A DNA stretch of 64,000 bases, taken from positions 171,679 through 235,678 of the forward strand of contig MNCI01038164.1 of the NCBI GenBank assembly GCA_015680685.1, written 5' to 3'. Positions 1 to 10,669 of the stretch are shown one piece after another. The stretch comes from Gnetum montanum (taxonomy: Eukaryota > Streptophyta > Gnetopsida > Gnetales > Gnetaceae). The notes below the pieces were generated by a model. That model saw only the letters and a program-made list of their open reading frames with translations. It made no database searches and had not been told where the DNA came from. The stretch's first letter is position 1. Each line of letters starts with the position of its first letter. A program made the translations under genes and the position numbers.

Positions 1-660
1 AACAAAACAAAGGCGCTTGCTGTGCTTTTTCTTTTCAATCTCTCATTTTATCATTTTCCGACTTTTTACGTGTGGTGTTTGTTTGTTTGTGTGTTTCCCA
101 GCTGCTTAACATGTTTGGCATTCCCCCTTCACGCAGTCTCGCCGTCGTGGTGGGTGTTTCCAAAAACATTAATATATGTGGTCGGAAAGTGGACTAAATG
201 GGAGATACTTGAAAGAAAGAAAAAAAGAAACGTATTGAGTGAGTGGAGAATTGGGATAAAGATTAGCATAGTATGTGCGTGCAAAAGGAATGGACAAAAC
301 GAGAGCAAACACAAATTAAAGCAAAAGCTACAATAAAGAGAGATGCGTTGATTGTGGAGTATGTAGTGCTGTTGCTATTGTTGCTGCTGCTATTGCATTG
401 AAGTGAACGTTTTGATATGAGTATCAGTTTTGATATGAGGTGAGGTGAGGTGAGGTGATGATGGAAAATGGAAAAAACATGGTTTTGATGATAGAATTAT
501 CATCGTCTTGCCCGGACGTGTACAACCCACCCCACGCACCAACTTTGTGGGCAGCCTTGTTAATAAAAAACCATTAGTGAGGCATTGGTTTGGATGAGCT
601 TCCCCCTAAATTAAGCGATACACCAAACCTAAACAACATGACACATGTAACAAAATGGAG
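1..660. repeat. Tail of tandem unit 0 (non-coding)
   Basis: This stretch has no supported gene. It matches two separated pieces of the window in the same order and orientation. Positions 1-400 match about 23440-23880, including the run around 'CAGCTGCTTAACATGTTTGG' and the phrase 'GGTCGGAAAGTGGACTAAAT'. Positions 488-655 match about 25840-25985, including 'GTGGGCAGCCTTG' and 'GGGATACACCAAA'-like text. The copy at 23.4-26.0 kb has about 1.95 kb of extra sequence between these two blocks. A short GAGGT microsatellite lies near 438-457. I read it as the right end of a large duplicated segment. Its left part is outside the window. Confidence 0.75.
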
Positions 661-741
661 GAGGGGGGTGTGGGTGGAATTTATTTATGATTTATCCTTT
701 GTGTGTGTATTTTCTTTGGCAAATGTGTTGGACTTAGTGTA

Positions 742-1344
742 TGATGAGTGGCGATGTACCCCTACACTCAACCATACGAATATAAGCATTCACGCGTGAT
801 CTGGTTGAACTCCAAGGACTAAGTGCTTACGCGCCTTAATGGAACACTTAAGGTTAATCAATCGTTGTCTTCCCAAACTTACTTGTATTGTCACAGTTGT
901 ATGGTTAAGTAAGCTTGAGGTATATGATTTTTATAGCTTTTATCTTTTTAATGTCTTATGCTAATAGGGGAAGGTGAAGAGAACTAAGTGACTAACTTTC
1001 ATTAACTATTCACTAACTACGTTCTAATTGTTTCTTTCTTTCTTTCTTTCAAGTATCTCCCATTTAGTCCACTTTCCGACCACANCAGATTTATCATAAA
1101 GCTCATCTTTATTGCCATACACAAATGTCTGCTCAGGTACAATTTGCTCAAATAAAGATCCGTTCACTTTAAGACTCCTACTACGAGCAAATGGAAATTA
1201 TTCTAAGTCTGGAATGGGAATGGTAAAACTGCAAGAGTTTAGCTAAGGGTCTAAGTCTAATAGCCTAGAACAAGAAAAGCCGCCTCTTATTTATAGAAAT
1301 TGAGGCAAGCTGCGATATCGTGTACGCAATATCGTGGTTCATCA
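742..1344 (-). mobile_element. Solo LTR, Ty3/gypsy family A
   Basis: The ends are TG...CA (TGATGAGTGG at the left, TTCATCA at the right). They are flanked by an exact 5-bp duplication, GTGTA, at 737-741 and 1345-1349. The sequence matches the LTRs of element A at 29276-30083 and 39357-40178. The sense strand is minus, judged from the conserved inverted TATA box near 1287-1296 and the inverted AATAAA at the 'CATCTTTATTGCC' block. It is about 200 bp shorter than its relatives because the middle (about 1030-1085) is replaced by foreign sequence ending in an N. The exact TSD shows a genuine insertion that lost its internal region by LTR-LTR recombination. Confidence 0.85.
1037..1085. other. Inverted copy of 177-222 ending at a single N
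   Basis: This sequence is the reverse complement of 177-222, covering the 'GGTCGGAAAGTGG...GATACTTG' run and the adjoining GAAA repeats. It stops at the N at 1085. It sits where an intact family A LTR has about 200 bp of unrelated sequence. It is most simply an assembly join that pulled in an inverted read end, not a biological inversion. Confidence 0.6.
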
Positions 1345-1379
1345 GTGTAGGTCCTAAACTTTCAAGATATAATACATTT

Positions 1380-2025
1380 AATGTCATGATGAATGTAGTT
1401 AGTTTAGTTTTCTTCTATTTAATCATACTCTATTAATTTGAAAATAATGTGTGATGAAGAATTAAAGTGTGATTTCAAAAGAGCTTAATCAACTAAGCTT
1501 CCATTGCATCAATGCATCATTTAGTTAATCCCAAAAAATATGGTTCACCTACTATGTTCATGTATCATTTAGTTATTTAGTGTAGCAAAGCTCTTATAGT
1601 CTTCTTTTATAGAGTTAGTAATAGTCAATGAATGTGCATAGTGTGAATCTAAGTGAGTTGTACTATGTCTTATTCAAGTGGATTATACCTAGTGCAATTC
1701 ATGAATGATAATAAGATCAAGATTAATTCTCATTTATTGCAATACTCTAACTTGTTAGAGAATTTACTTTTAATGCAATTTATTTTCCATGTACTTAGTT
1801 TAATATTTATTTTTCCTTTGCACATAGAATTTGGCAAAATGAACATGACCAATTTCAAGTGGAATGTACAATCATTTAGTTACCTAGTAGTGATATTGCT
1901 TAGTATGCCCAATAGTATCACTTGGTAATCCAAGCAATGATTAAACTAGTTCAAGATGCATATGGTAAGCTAGGAATGAATACCCATTGCCCTTAGTCTA
2001 GCTTAGTGATAAAGTCAATTTTTGT
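1380..2025 (+). repeat. Decayed LTR remnant, opposite orientation (copy 1)
   Basis: Read in reverse complement this region keeps the order of family A LTR landmarks. They include a 'TTATTCAAGTGGATTATACCTAG' type block (compare the sequence around 39900-39960 read in reverse), an ATAATAAGATCAAG poly(A)-region block, and a 'CACTTGGTAATCC' block near 1918-1930. Divergence is high and no termini or TSD can be fixed. No gene is present; the 91-codon ORF here is AT-rich chance sequence. Confidence 0.4.
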
Positions 2026-2830
2026 TGCATTATGATATCGTAGCAACAATATTGTAGATACGATGTCGTAACCCATGCTATGTCACCGTTGATATGATGT
2101 CTTAGGATGCATGCAGCCTTATACATATTGACACTTGGGGTGCATGATCAACAACTTTTCATTCCAAGTCTTAGGGAAACACTTGCAGTTTGTTTTCTTA
2201 GTCAGTGATAAAGTGAATGCCCACAATGTGATGTTTAGTACTTGAACAGAATCTTTATTCGAGTGAACTGTACTTGGATGTAGTTCATGACAACAATAAA
2301 GATCGAAATTGCTTTACATCATTGTAGCATCCACCTAGTTTTCTTCGTTTACTTAGAATAATTTCTCTATTTTCTTAGCTTAATCATTTACATTTTCAAA
2401 GCACTTTATTTTACTTGTTCATTAGTAAAGTAGAATGAGAATGATTGGTTTCAAGCGTTAAAGTGTAATATTTGGTAAACCAGTAGTTGTTTCACTTGAT
2501 TCGCTCAATGGTCAATTCACTTAATAATCCTAGTAACAGTTACATGACTCCAAGGCATGTCCAGTAAACTAAGAATGGATGTTCATTGCTATAGGATAGA
2601 ATAGATTTACATTCTTGTCATTACTTAGATTTAACATTTAACTTCCTTTCCATTATGTTTACACTTTGAAGTAAAATGAGCCTCACAACATCACATAACT
2701 CATGGTGAGAAGACAATGATAACAAGCTTAACATTAGTTACTTGCATAACCACATTGTCCATCCATGAATTACAATCTAGTCGCATGCTAGCACTCATGA
2801 CTTGCATGGTAGAGTGTTGGGATTACTCCA
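2026..2830 (+). repeat. Decayed LTR remnant, opposite orientation (copy 2)
   Basis: The region opens with 'ATGATATCGTAGC' and further GATATC/GATGTC palindromic blocks to about 2100. It then has 'ATCTTTATTCGAGTGAACTG' with 'ACAATAAAGATCG' at about 2255-2305, and 'TTTGGTAAACC' near 2470. These are the LTR landmarks of the gypsy families in this window, in the same order but on the other strand. This and the preceding copy sit head to tail. No coding sequence was found. Confidence 0.5.
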
Positions 2831-4635
2831 CCACCCATCACTTAGGATTTATTTTTCGTTATCAATTAATTTGTTAATTTTTATATTTCCATCTAACTTA
2901 GCCACAACTACATAATATCAATGATCATACACCTGACCTTAAACTAAACTACACATGATAAAGTCACTACTAATCCAAGTAGGAAAACAATGACCTATAA
3001 TGTCACATTTAACTATTTAGATACCATGCTAGTTCCATCCATGGACTACAACACGGTCTATTACAACACTTGTAGATCATATGATTAGGTGTTAGAAATA
3101 ATCTTCCACTCATTAATGTATGTTGGACTTTATTTGGCAATATAGAACTTTAGTTAATATGTTCTTTATTACATGACACATTTACTTTTAATGTCATGTT
3201 TTACATAGTATGAAGAAAATTTAGTGTAAATTATATATATATATATATACATACTATATGTAATGTAAATTATGAGAATTTTTATTGTATTTTATTTTAT
3301 GTCAAAAAAAATAGTAAGCCATAATGGACAAAAAAATTAAACAATGTTAAATTGAATTACCCCTTCTCAAACCCTAGCCTATCTATATAAAAGAAGTCCT
3401 CTAACCATGCTTGTTATTGCATTATGTTAGTTACACAACAATTTGTGGCCTAGCTTTCTACCAATGGATTGCAACCTTTGTTACTTTGGTATTATTTATG
3501 TATTTCAAAAGGTTTCACTTAGACTCTTAGCTTATATTTGAAGGTTTTGTTGTATGTTTTGCACTTGAATAATTATTCTTTAGCTTATTAATGCATATCT
3601 AAATACTTTGATTAGATCTTTAACCTACATTTGAAGTTTTCACTACCTTTAAAGTTTCTACAACCTTGTTTTCCAATAAGGACTAAATGAAAACATCACC
3701 TAACTTAATTAATGTATTCCTCAATGTTGTATGTTTTTGTATATGTGTCTATTTTTGTTTGTGTAATGTTTCTACTATTTCCTGTGTTCTAGGGACAAGA
3801 GATGTTAAAGTGAGGCTTCAAGATGCTTTTGGACATGCTTCAGGATGTTTTGATGAGATTAATGGTTTTAGGCTAGATGTCTCAACAAACTTAACTAATA
3901 ACTAGTTAAGACATATTTCGAGCATCTTGAAATAAATTTTAAATTTTCTAAAACATTTTGCCCAAATGTTTGAAACATCTTAAGATAGAGGATCCTAGAC
4001 ATCTTCATATAACATAAGGAAAGAATCAGAAAATTGACTCTAAAAGTCATAAAGATGAAATGAGATCTCAAAGAAAGATAAAAAAGTCAACAAGAAAATT
4101 ATAAATTGATATCAAAGGCCAAGGCTACATACATCCATAAAGAGGATAGCTTAATAGACTCTTGTGAGATGAAAATATGCACATATTAAGCCTTCATTTT
4201 TAAAGCCATCTTAGCCATTGAGTAGAGAGTGAGGGAAGTAATTCTAGATCTTGGCTTTAAGCCTTATATCAAAAGCAATGATGTAAGAATCTTTAGTTAT
4301 CATTTGTCCTTTAACTTACTTCCATTCCATTTTAAAAGCAAGACTAAAGATCTCTTCCTTTTCTTCTTCAATTTCTTGACATTGTTTTTGGGTTTTAAGC
4401 TCCCCATCATGCCTTTTTCTTTATCCTACCCTAAAATACTCTAGTATGATCTTTTGTTTATGCTTCCAATTTGATGGTTTTTGCTGGTTCATCATTTTTA
4501 TTATGTAGTTATCCAATTTATTTCTCTTTCTCAACATGCAATTATTAATTTATTTTCTATTTTTTTCCTTTTACTTTTATTATTACTAGTTACTATTATA
4601 GTAGAAATTATCATAATATAGATATCTGACACAAC
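2831..4635. other. AT-rich intergenic sequence without a recognised gene
   Basis: I see no supported gene here. It holds a TA microsatellite at about 3231-3249, a TATA-like 'CTATATAAAAG' near 3393, and short AT-rich ORFs with no recognisable motif. It may be older LTR-element sequence, but I cannot prove that by eye. Confidence 0.5.
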
Positions 4636-5960
4636 CTAATAAGAAATTGAGCTAGGTAATCTCATGCCCACCAAATAGTCCAGGAAAACTAAGTTTTTGA
4701 TCACTCTCCTTGAAATTGAAAGGGGACTTGTAGATGATGGGAAAAATTTGACAATATGAGCTAAATGTTTTTTGCCAAACATTAGTGGATTAAAAGCAAA
4801 AGAGAAAGTGTGTGCATGGAACAACCAATAAGAAATGAATAGAAGAACACATATAATACAAGGTAAAATGAAATAGAGTGCTATATAGCATGAAAAAGAT
4901 AAATGAGCATGTGTGTGGCTAGCAATAGAGAAATGTCTAAAATGAGATAGATCTAAAAATAGCTAAAACCAAAAGGCAAACACTAAAAATAAATATGTAA
5001 CAAATTGGAATAAAACCTAGAAATAGAAAACTAAAAATGGATGAATCTAGATTACAAAAAAAAAAAATGAGAGAATAGGATTCTACAAAAAAAATTCCAA
5101 GAACTGTACCATGGATTAAAGGCATCTAACGAGGAACTATGTTACCCTATTCCTTCTTCGATGTATGCACTTAATTTAGATTTGATGGAAATAATAGGAG
5201 ATTCAACAATTGATGAAGCAAATGGATGGATCAGATCAGTGCATTGACCTAATTCTGAGCAATTCTCCCTGTGTTAGGAGGATAGCATGAAGGGAAAACA
5301 TTACATCAGCAAGTATAAAAGAGGAATGAAAAAGCAAACAATTATTCTACAGAGAGGCAGAGTTTTTAGAAAGATCTCTTAAACCATCATTGACAAAGAA
5401 TGTTAATTGCCTTGAATAGTAGAGATTGCACATAGTCAAATCAATAGTTATAGATGCTAAACAAATAAATAGCCAACCCCATTTCATTTAGGGGTATCAT
5501 GATATTTATATGTTGAAAATGCCTTGTAGATCACGTAGAAACAACACATTAGGCCCTACAAAATCTTCTAGAAGATTCTAGAATGTTCTAAAAAGAAGAA
5601 TCAATGCATGGATCTAAAGATTAACATTAGATGTCGAATGTAGCTTTGATCTTGGATGTTAAAGAGCTAATAGGCTACAAAAGTGAAGATTAATGCTAGT
5701 TGTCAAAAGTGGAATTGATGCTGGATGTTAAAAGCAGGATACAAAATCGATGTTGGAGTTGACATCATATGTTGAAACTAGAAGTCATAGATGAAAAGTT
5801 AAAATGACAATACTAATGATGCGAGACATCATTCCTATTAAGCTAAACATGAAGATCTAGAAACTATGTTGTCGATGATGTGAAACATCAAATTTGAACT
5901 ATTGAAGATCACTCTAAGCTGAGAAGTAATAAAATGTATCTTAGATTCTAAATTATGTGG
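4636..5960. repeat. Old LTR-like segment, family D copy 1
   Basis: This segment resembles 11080-12450 in order and content. Shared blocks include 'GAAATTGAAAGGGGACTTGTAG', 'GGAACTATGTTACCCTATTCC', 'GATGTATGCACTTAAT', and 'GTGTTAGGAGGA' at about 5271. Its right part repeats GATGT...ACATC-type half palindromes (about 5630-5900). It is non-coding. The shared arrangement suggests an ancient long-terminal-repeat family, but neither the ends nor a TSD can be fixed. Confidence 0.4.
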
Positions 5961-6950
5961 AAAATGCTATTCTAGGTATGACAATTACAAACTATAATTT
6001 TCATTAGTATATAATCCTCTTATGAATGGTTTAATCCTATTATACATGTTAATGGGTTTTTCAAAAAATATTAGATCTACCCATTCTTACAAAGCCATAC
6101 ATGAGGCAACAAGGGTTGCTAGTAGGTACATAAACATCAATTATGTAAGTGACCTCTAGGCACACTTATAGAGCATACAATGACCAAAGAAGAATTGTAC
6201 ATTATCTAAAGTAGTGAAGATTCTTGGATGCATGTAGGATATAATTACAGATATTAAGTTCTTACTTGAGGGATCTCACTAGCCAATAAGCACTAGTAAG
6301 AGACTAACATTATGGACTAATAGTTGTTAAATTAAAGAATTATTTTTTAAAATACTTATTTTATTTTCCTCCTAATGATGCATCCAAAAGCAATATTGTA
6401 TCATTTTATAAATATTGGACTTGTCTTAGTTAAGTTGACACACTTCAGTTATAGTTAATATTGAGGCATTAGTGTAGGATGTGAGTTAATCTACGTGTGT
6501 GCAGGTTTCATACCTCTTTCCTCATTATTTTTTCTCCATAGATCAAATTACAATTATGCTTGATATTGTGGCTAGATTGGAGGGTGAATGAAAAAAGCAT
6601 AGTAATGTAGAGAAAGTCAAAAACATTTCCAACATCAAAAGAATGTAAAAATTATTAAATATACGACTTAACTTTTAAATGTTGAAATCCATGTGCAATA
6701 ACATAAAGAACAAAGAAGCCTAAAACAACAATATGGAAAACACAATATCTATTATCTTTGAGTCATTAAACCTTAACATCAATTCATTCCCATTGCCTAG
6801 TGCTCCTTGTTCAACCTTTGTCTCCTTTGATTTATGACTACTAAACTACATCCAACCTTCACACTCTAGCACCTCCACCTCCCCTTTCCATCCTTTAAGT
6901 TTTAAATTAATTGGCTCCTATATTACCCAGTTTATTTAACCAAGTAATAT
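5961..6950. other. AT-rich sequence, nothing recognised
   Basis: There are no ORFs of note, no recognisable repeat boundary and no RNA gene. The sequence leads into the left edge of the LINE-derived block. Confidence 0.5.
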
Positions 6951-9130
6951 CTATCCTCTTAGGAAAATCCTTGTTTGCCTTCTCCACTTCCTCAAAAGAT
7001 AATATTTCTTAATCAAGACCTAATTTCTTGAAGGAGCATGCAAGTGACAATATAAAAATCATAGTGCCACTATGAATTGTGGAACATCAAACATAAGGAT
7101 ATTATCACATCCTCATTGGTAGCTTCTCTCACTAAGTCCCCATACTAAAGCATATCGTTTAATGGACACAAAACAATTACCTTAATTTACTCAATGCACT
7201 TTTGAAAGGTAATGGAATGTTGTTCCTATTTGACTTAGACACTATGATGAATGAGGTGTTCTGAATGAACCCTTGACCCTTTGAAGACCAACAATTCTAC
7301 TTAAATAATGAATGCTTAGGCATGGAAAAAAATTGCAACAATGCAACGTGCTATTTGTGCTCTACTCTAATGTGGATATGATTCCTCAAATTTCTAATTG
7401 AGTTCTAGAATCATAAGGTCTTCCTTACCTTGGCTTTAAATCTAACAAGGTTATTACCTTATATAATCAAACAAATAACAAGATTAGACTCATAAATGCA
7501 TATCTCTGTTTACATGTCACTCAACATAGAGCTCTCCTCCAAGATTCTCCTTGGGAAACTGCATGAGGAGATTTACTAATTAGAAGAATTTAAGAATTTT
7601 CTCAACATATTCTACCTTTGCATGAAGAATAATCACATTATCAATGGGGGGCATAAAAATAAATCATTGATTCTTTTGCTATAACATTATAACATTATTT
7701 CAAATGAGTACTTAGAGCATAGAAAATACATGTCACTCATCTTCAAGGGCTTCTAATCTACACAACCTACAAGTGCACTCTTCCTGGGGGAGTTGAATCC
7801 ATCTTCCACTTTCAATTCTAAGATGAAGAGAACTTAAACAAAGCTTCCTAATAGCATTTAGATACTTGATTGGAATAATAGTTGAGAGATATTGAGCTTA
7901 TACATCTAGTTTATTCAATCTAATGTGGTGTAAGTAAAATTATCTTTTTCCTTCCACATTAGACCACATCTATATTAAAACCTTCTAATTGACTAGTTGG
8001 AAAATATACTTAGGATTTTTCTGCATGTCCTCCTAAGATACATTTCATTTTTGTAACCATTACATCCACTAAAAATACTAACCATGGACTCTTGAATCCT
8101 CAAGAATTGCTTTAGAGAATTTGTCTTACATTAAGATATACAAGTTATGAGTGTATGTAATGAATTAGCATAAGGCTTTTACTTTTAAAGGTAATAAATC
8201 ACATTCACGTAATAAAATTAAGGTGGTTGCATCTTCACCTTTAAATCATCAAGAAGAGAATTTTTTTACACTCTTTTAATATCTTCCCAAAGTTTAGCAT
8301 TACCTATAAGTATCCAAACAACACATTCATACAAAGTAATGCTCAAAAGTAACCTCTTGTTAATGTCCTTTGATATGCACACAATAGATATAGTTTTCTA
8401 TCTCACACTCCCTTTACATCCCCTATCACATCATCATCTTTGACCATAACTCTGGCCCCTTCCTTAGCCTCTAATCTACCTTAGACCTAGACACCTCATG
8501 TCATACCCATCTTCACATCCGACCTCCATGCCCTCACTTACGTCCCATACCACATCATAATCCTCCATCATACCCAAAGCAATAACTTTGATCCCTTAGC
8601 CTTCCAACCATCCCGTTGTCCAACGTTCATCTTCACATCCATCATCCATGCCATCCCTCGATACTTTTAGTATGTTGACATTTACCCCTACCCTTACGCT
8701 ACTTCCCTACCTCTTCATCACCAAATGGCCCATTGATGAACCTATCTATCACTACTCCCCACAACATCCTAGCTAGTAAGACTATTGTAGACCTGTCCCC
8801 TCCTAGGCTAAACCTTAGCCCATCACAAAAGTTGACTAGCTTAATAATACCACAATTATGAATGTTTGAGATCTATGACATAGAAGAAAAATGCTTAAGG
8901 CACCTTGCTACTACCTTCAATTAGCATTTTCGCATCATTCGTTAGTTCACATTAAACACTTTTATGTAATGCATCCATTCTCAAAACCAACTTGTGGCAT
9001 CGTTGCCTTCTAAACCATTACCATTGAAGCAGTGGTGGCAGCTCCATGAACACATACTCCAAGATGGCTTCCACTAGGTTTTGCAAGCACAAGACCCCAC
9101 CAACTTATGTCTTAGATAATGAATGTTACC
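6950..9130 (+). pseudogene. LINE fossil, 5' (ORF1-side) region, unit 1
   Basis: This block matches 44660-46400 in order and orientation, for example 'CTAATTTCTTGAAGGA', 'ATCATAGTGCCA', 'AACATAAGGATA' and 'CTCTTGTTAATGTCC'. It lies immediately upstream of recognisable L1-type endonuclease sequence, so I infer that it is the 5' part of the same LINE. Part of it (about 8420-8660) is an imperfect duplication of a proline/alanine-rich coding-like segment; the unit 2 copy still reads MAPPLAS and LAPPLAF. No open frame survives. RRM or zinc-knuckle motifs expected of LINE ORF1 are not visible. Confidence 0.45.
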
Positions 9131-10669
9131 ACGTGAAATGTAGGTTGCCTGAATTACTCCAAATGGTTACATGAGATGATTTATTTTGTAATAACAAACC
9201 ATATTAATGTGATCAAAATGCAGGAAATCAAATGACATTTTGTGCCCAACCAACTTCTTTATGCCTAGCATCTTTTCATCAATCCCATAACTAACAATTA
9301 GTCTAACCTTACTATTTGCTAAAAGACTTCAGTCACCTTTACTAAAATATAAAATTGTACTAAATGTATTTCTACCTATTGAAATCAACTTCATCTCATT
9401 ATTATATATTTCCCTTCTTTAAACACATGCCAATTTAAAATTATGGAGGAACTCCTCCAACATGTTGAAGGTGAGTCACTCTTAATTATCATTAGTGACT
9501 TTAATGTTGTCGTTAATCGTTTCCAGTTTTCATTAGGGTAGCTCTCTAAGTTAAAAAAATAGCTACTTTAATTTCTTGTCAAGATTCTTAAACTCCCTCT
9601 TACTAATGGTCAGTATACTTAGCACCAGTCCAAATCAATGGAAGGCATTTCAAGCTACCACCTCAACAAATTCTAGGTGTTTCCCCAACTTATTAACATC
9701 CTCTCATGTTGCTTATCATGCAACCCTTCAATCCTTTCGAAGCATTTTCTCATCATGTTGTAACTTAGCTATTTCCATCGCTTTGTTTCTTAGATTCATT
9801 TGAAAATTTCTAGCTCTCCCTCTCACAATCTAAGTAGCTTATTCTTAAGAGTTGGAACATGGGTGATTATACAAGATAATCCTTGGAAGCTTGTATCACC
9901 ACCCTTTGCACAATCTTTCTTAGTCAATGTCACCACTTACATATTACCTTACTTCACATTCTTTCTCCAATTCAATTGCAACTTAATAAGATTAGTTTTA
10001 TAGATCTAATTGATCTAAGCTACCAGCAAATCTAGTGTTTGAAGTCTCCTTAAAGTTGAAGAGCTTTACTAGCATCAATAGTCATATATTTCTTAGCTCA
10101 TCTAAGGTAATCATAATACAAAATGTTTCCATCAATAGGTCATTTATTGAAAGCAGAAAGAGTTGGACCTTTCTTTCACAAGTGAGTTATGCCATGATCT
10201 AACTCTTTGCTTCTAGTATTCTAAAAAAATCTTTCCAAGTTAATTGTGCGACATGCACATCATTCCTAGATCCTTTAAAGGTACCACAGTCTCAACCTTG
10301 TCTTCCATCTTGACAACCCCCTGAATCTTGATGAGTTATAATTGGTCATTATAGAATCATTGCTCAACAATTCCTAGATCAAATGGGTGAATGAACAAGC
10401 TTTTGCATTTTCTTTGGTCTCACATTAACATGCTCATCATACACACTTTTGTCAAATACCTACACACTAGAGCATTTCCTCAATCTGTGAACTTCATCCT
10501 TATTAGCTTCATTTCCAAAATTGTTGTCCCCTTGTTCCCATTATAATGCCACTTGATTAGCCTCTGCTCAGTTTCTTATAAATTTTATGTAAAAATCCTT
10601 ACCAATTATCTTTATCTTTTCTTATTGCTCATTATCAAACATACCTTAGTATGAATAGGATAATCACCA
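9131..10669 (+). pseudogene. LINE ORF2 pseudogene: endonuclease and start of reverse transcriptase
   Basis: The conceptual plus-strand translation near 9137-9235 reads NVGCLNYSKW and later IKMQEIKMTF. These match the N-terminal WNVRGLN...LQETK signature of plant L1-type apurinic endonucleases. At about 9490-9515 it reads IIISDFNVVVNRF, the (G)DFN endonuclease motif. At about 10570-10650 the pattern YKFYVKILTNYL is typical of the region before reverse-transcriptase motif A. Frameshifts and stops are frequent, so it is inactive. The gene is interrupted at 10670 by an LTR insertion and resumes at 14129. Confidence 0.65.

Noticed and set aside
430-460. GAGGT tandem run as a possible CRISPR-like or regulatory repeat
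   Set aside because: Only about four 5-bp copies without spacers; it is an ordinary microsatellite.
4229-4444. Phe/Leu-rich 71-codon ORF that could be taken for a membrane protein
   Set aside because: T-rich DNA gives such frames by chance. There is no start context, no homologue and no second copy.
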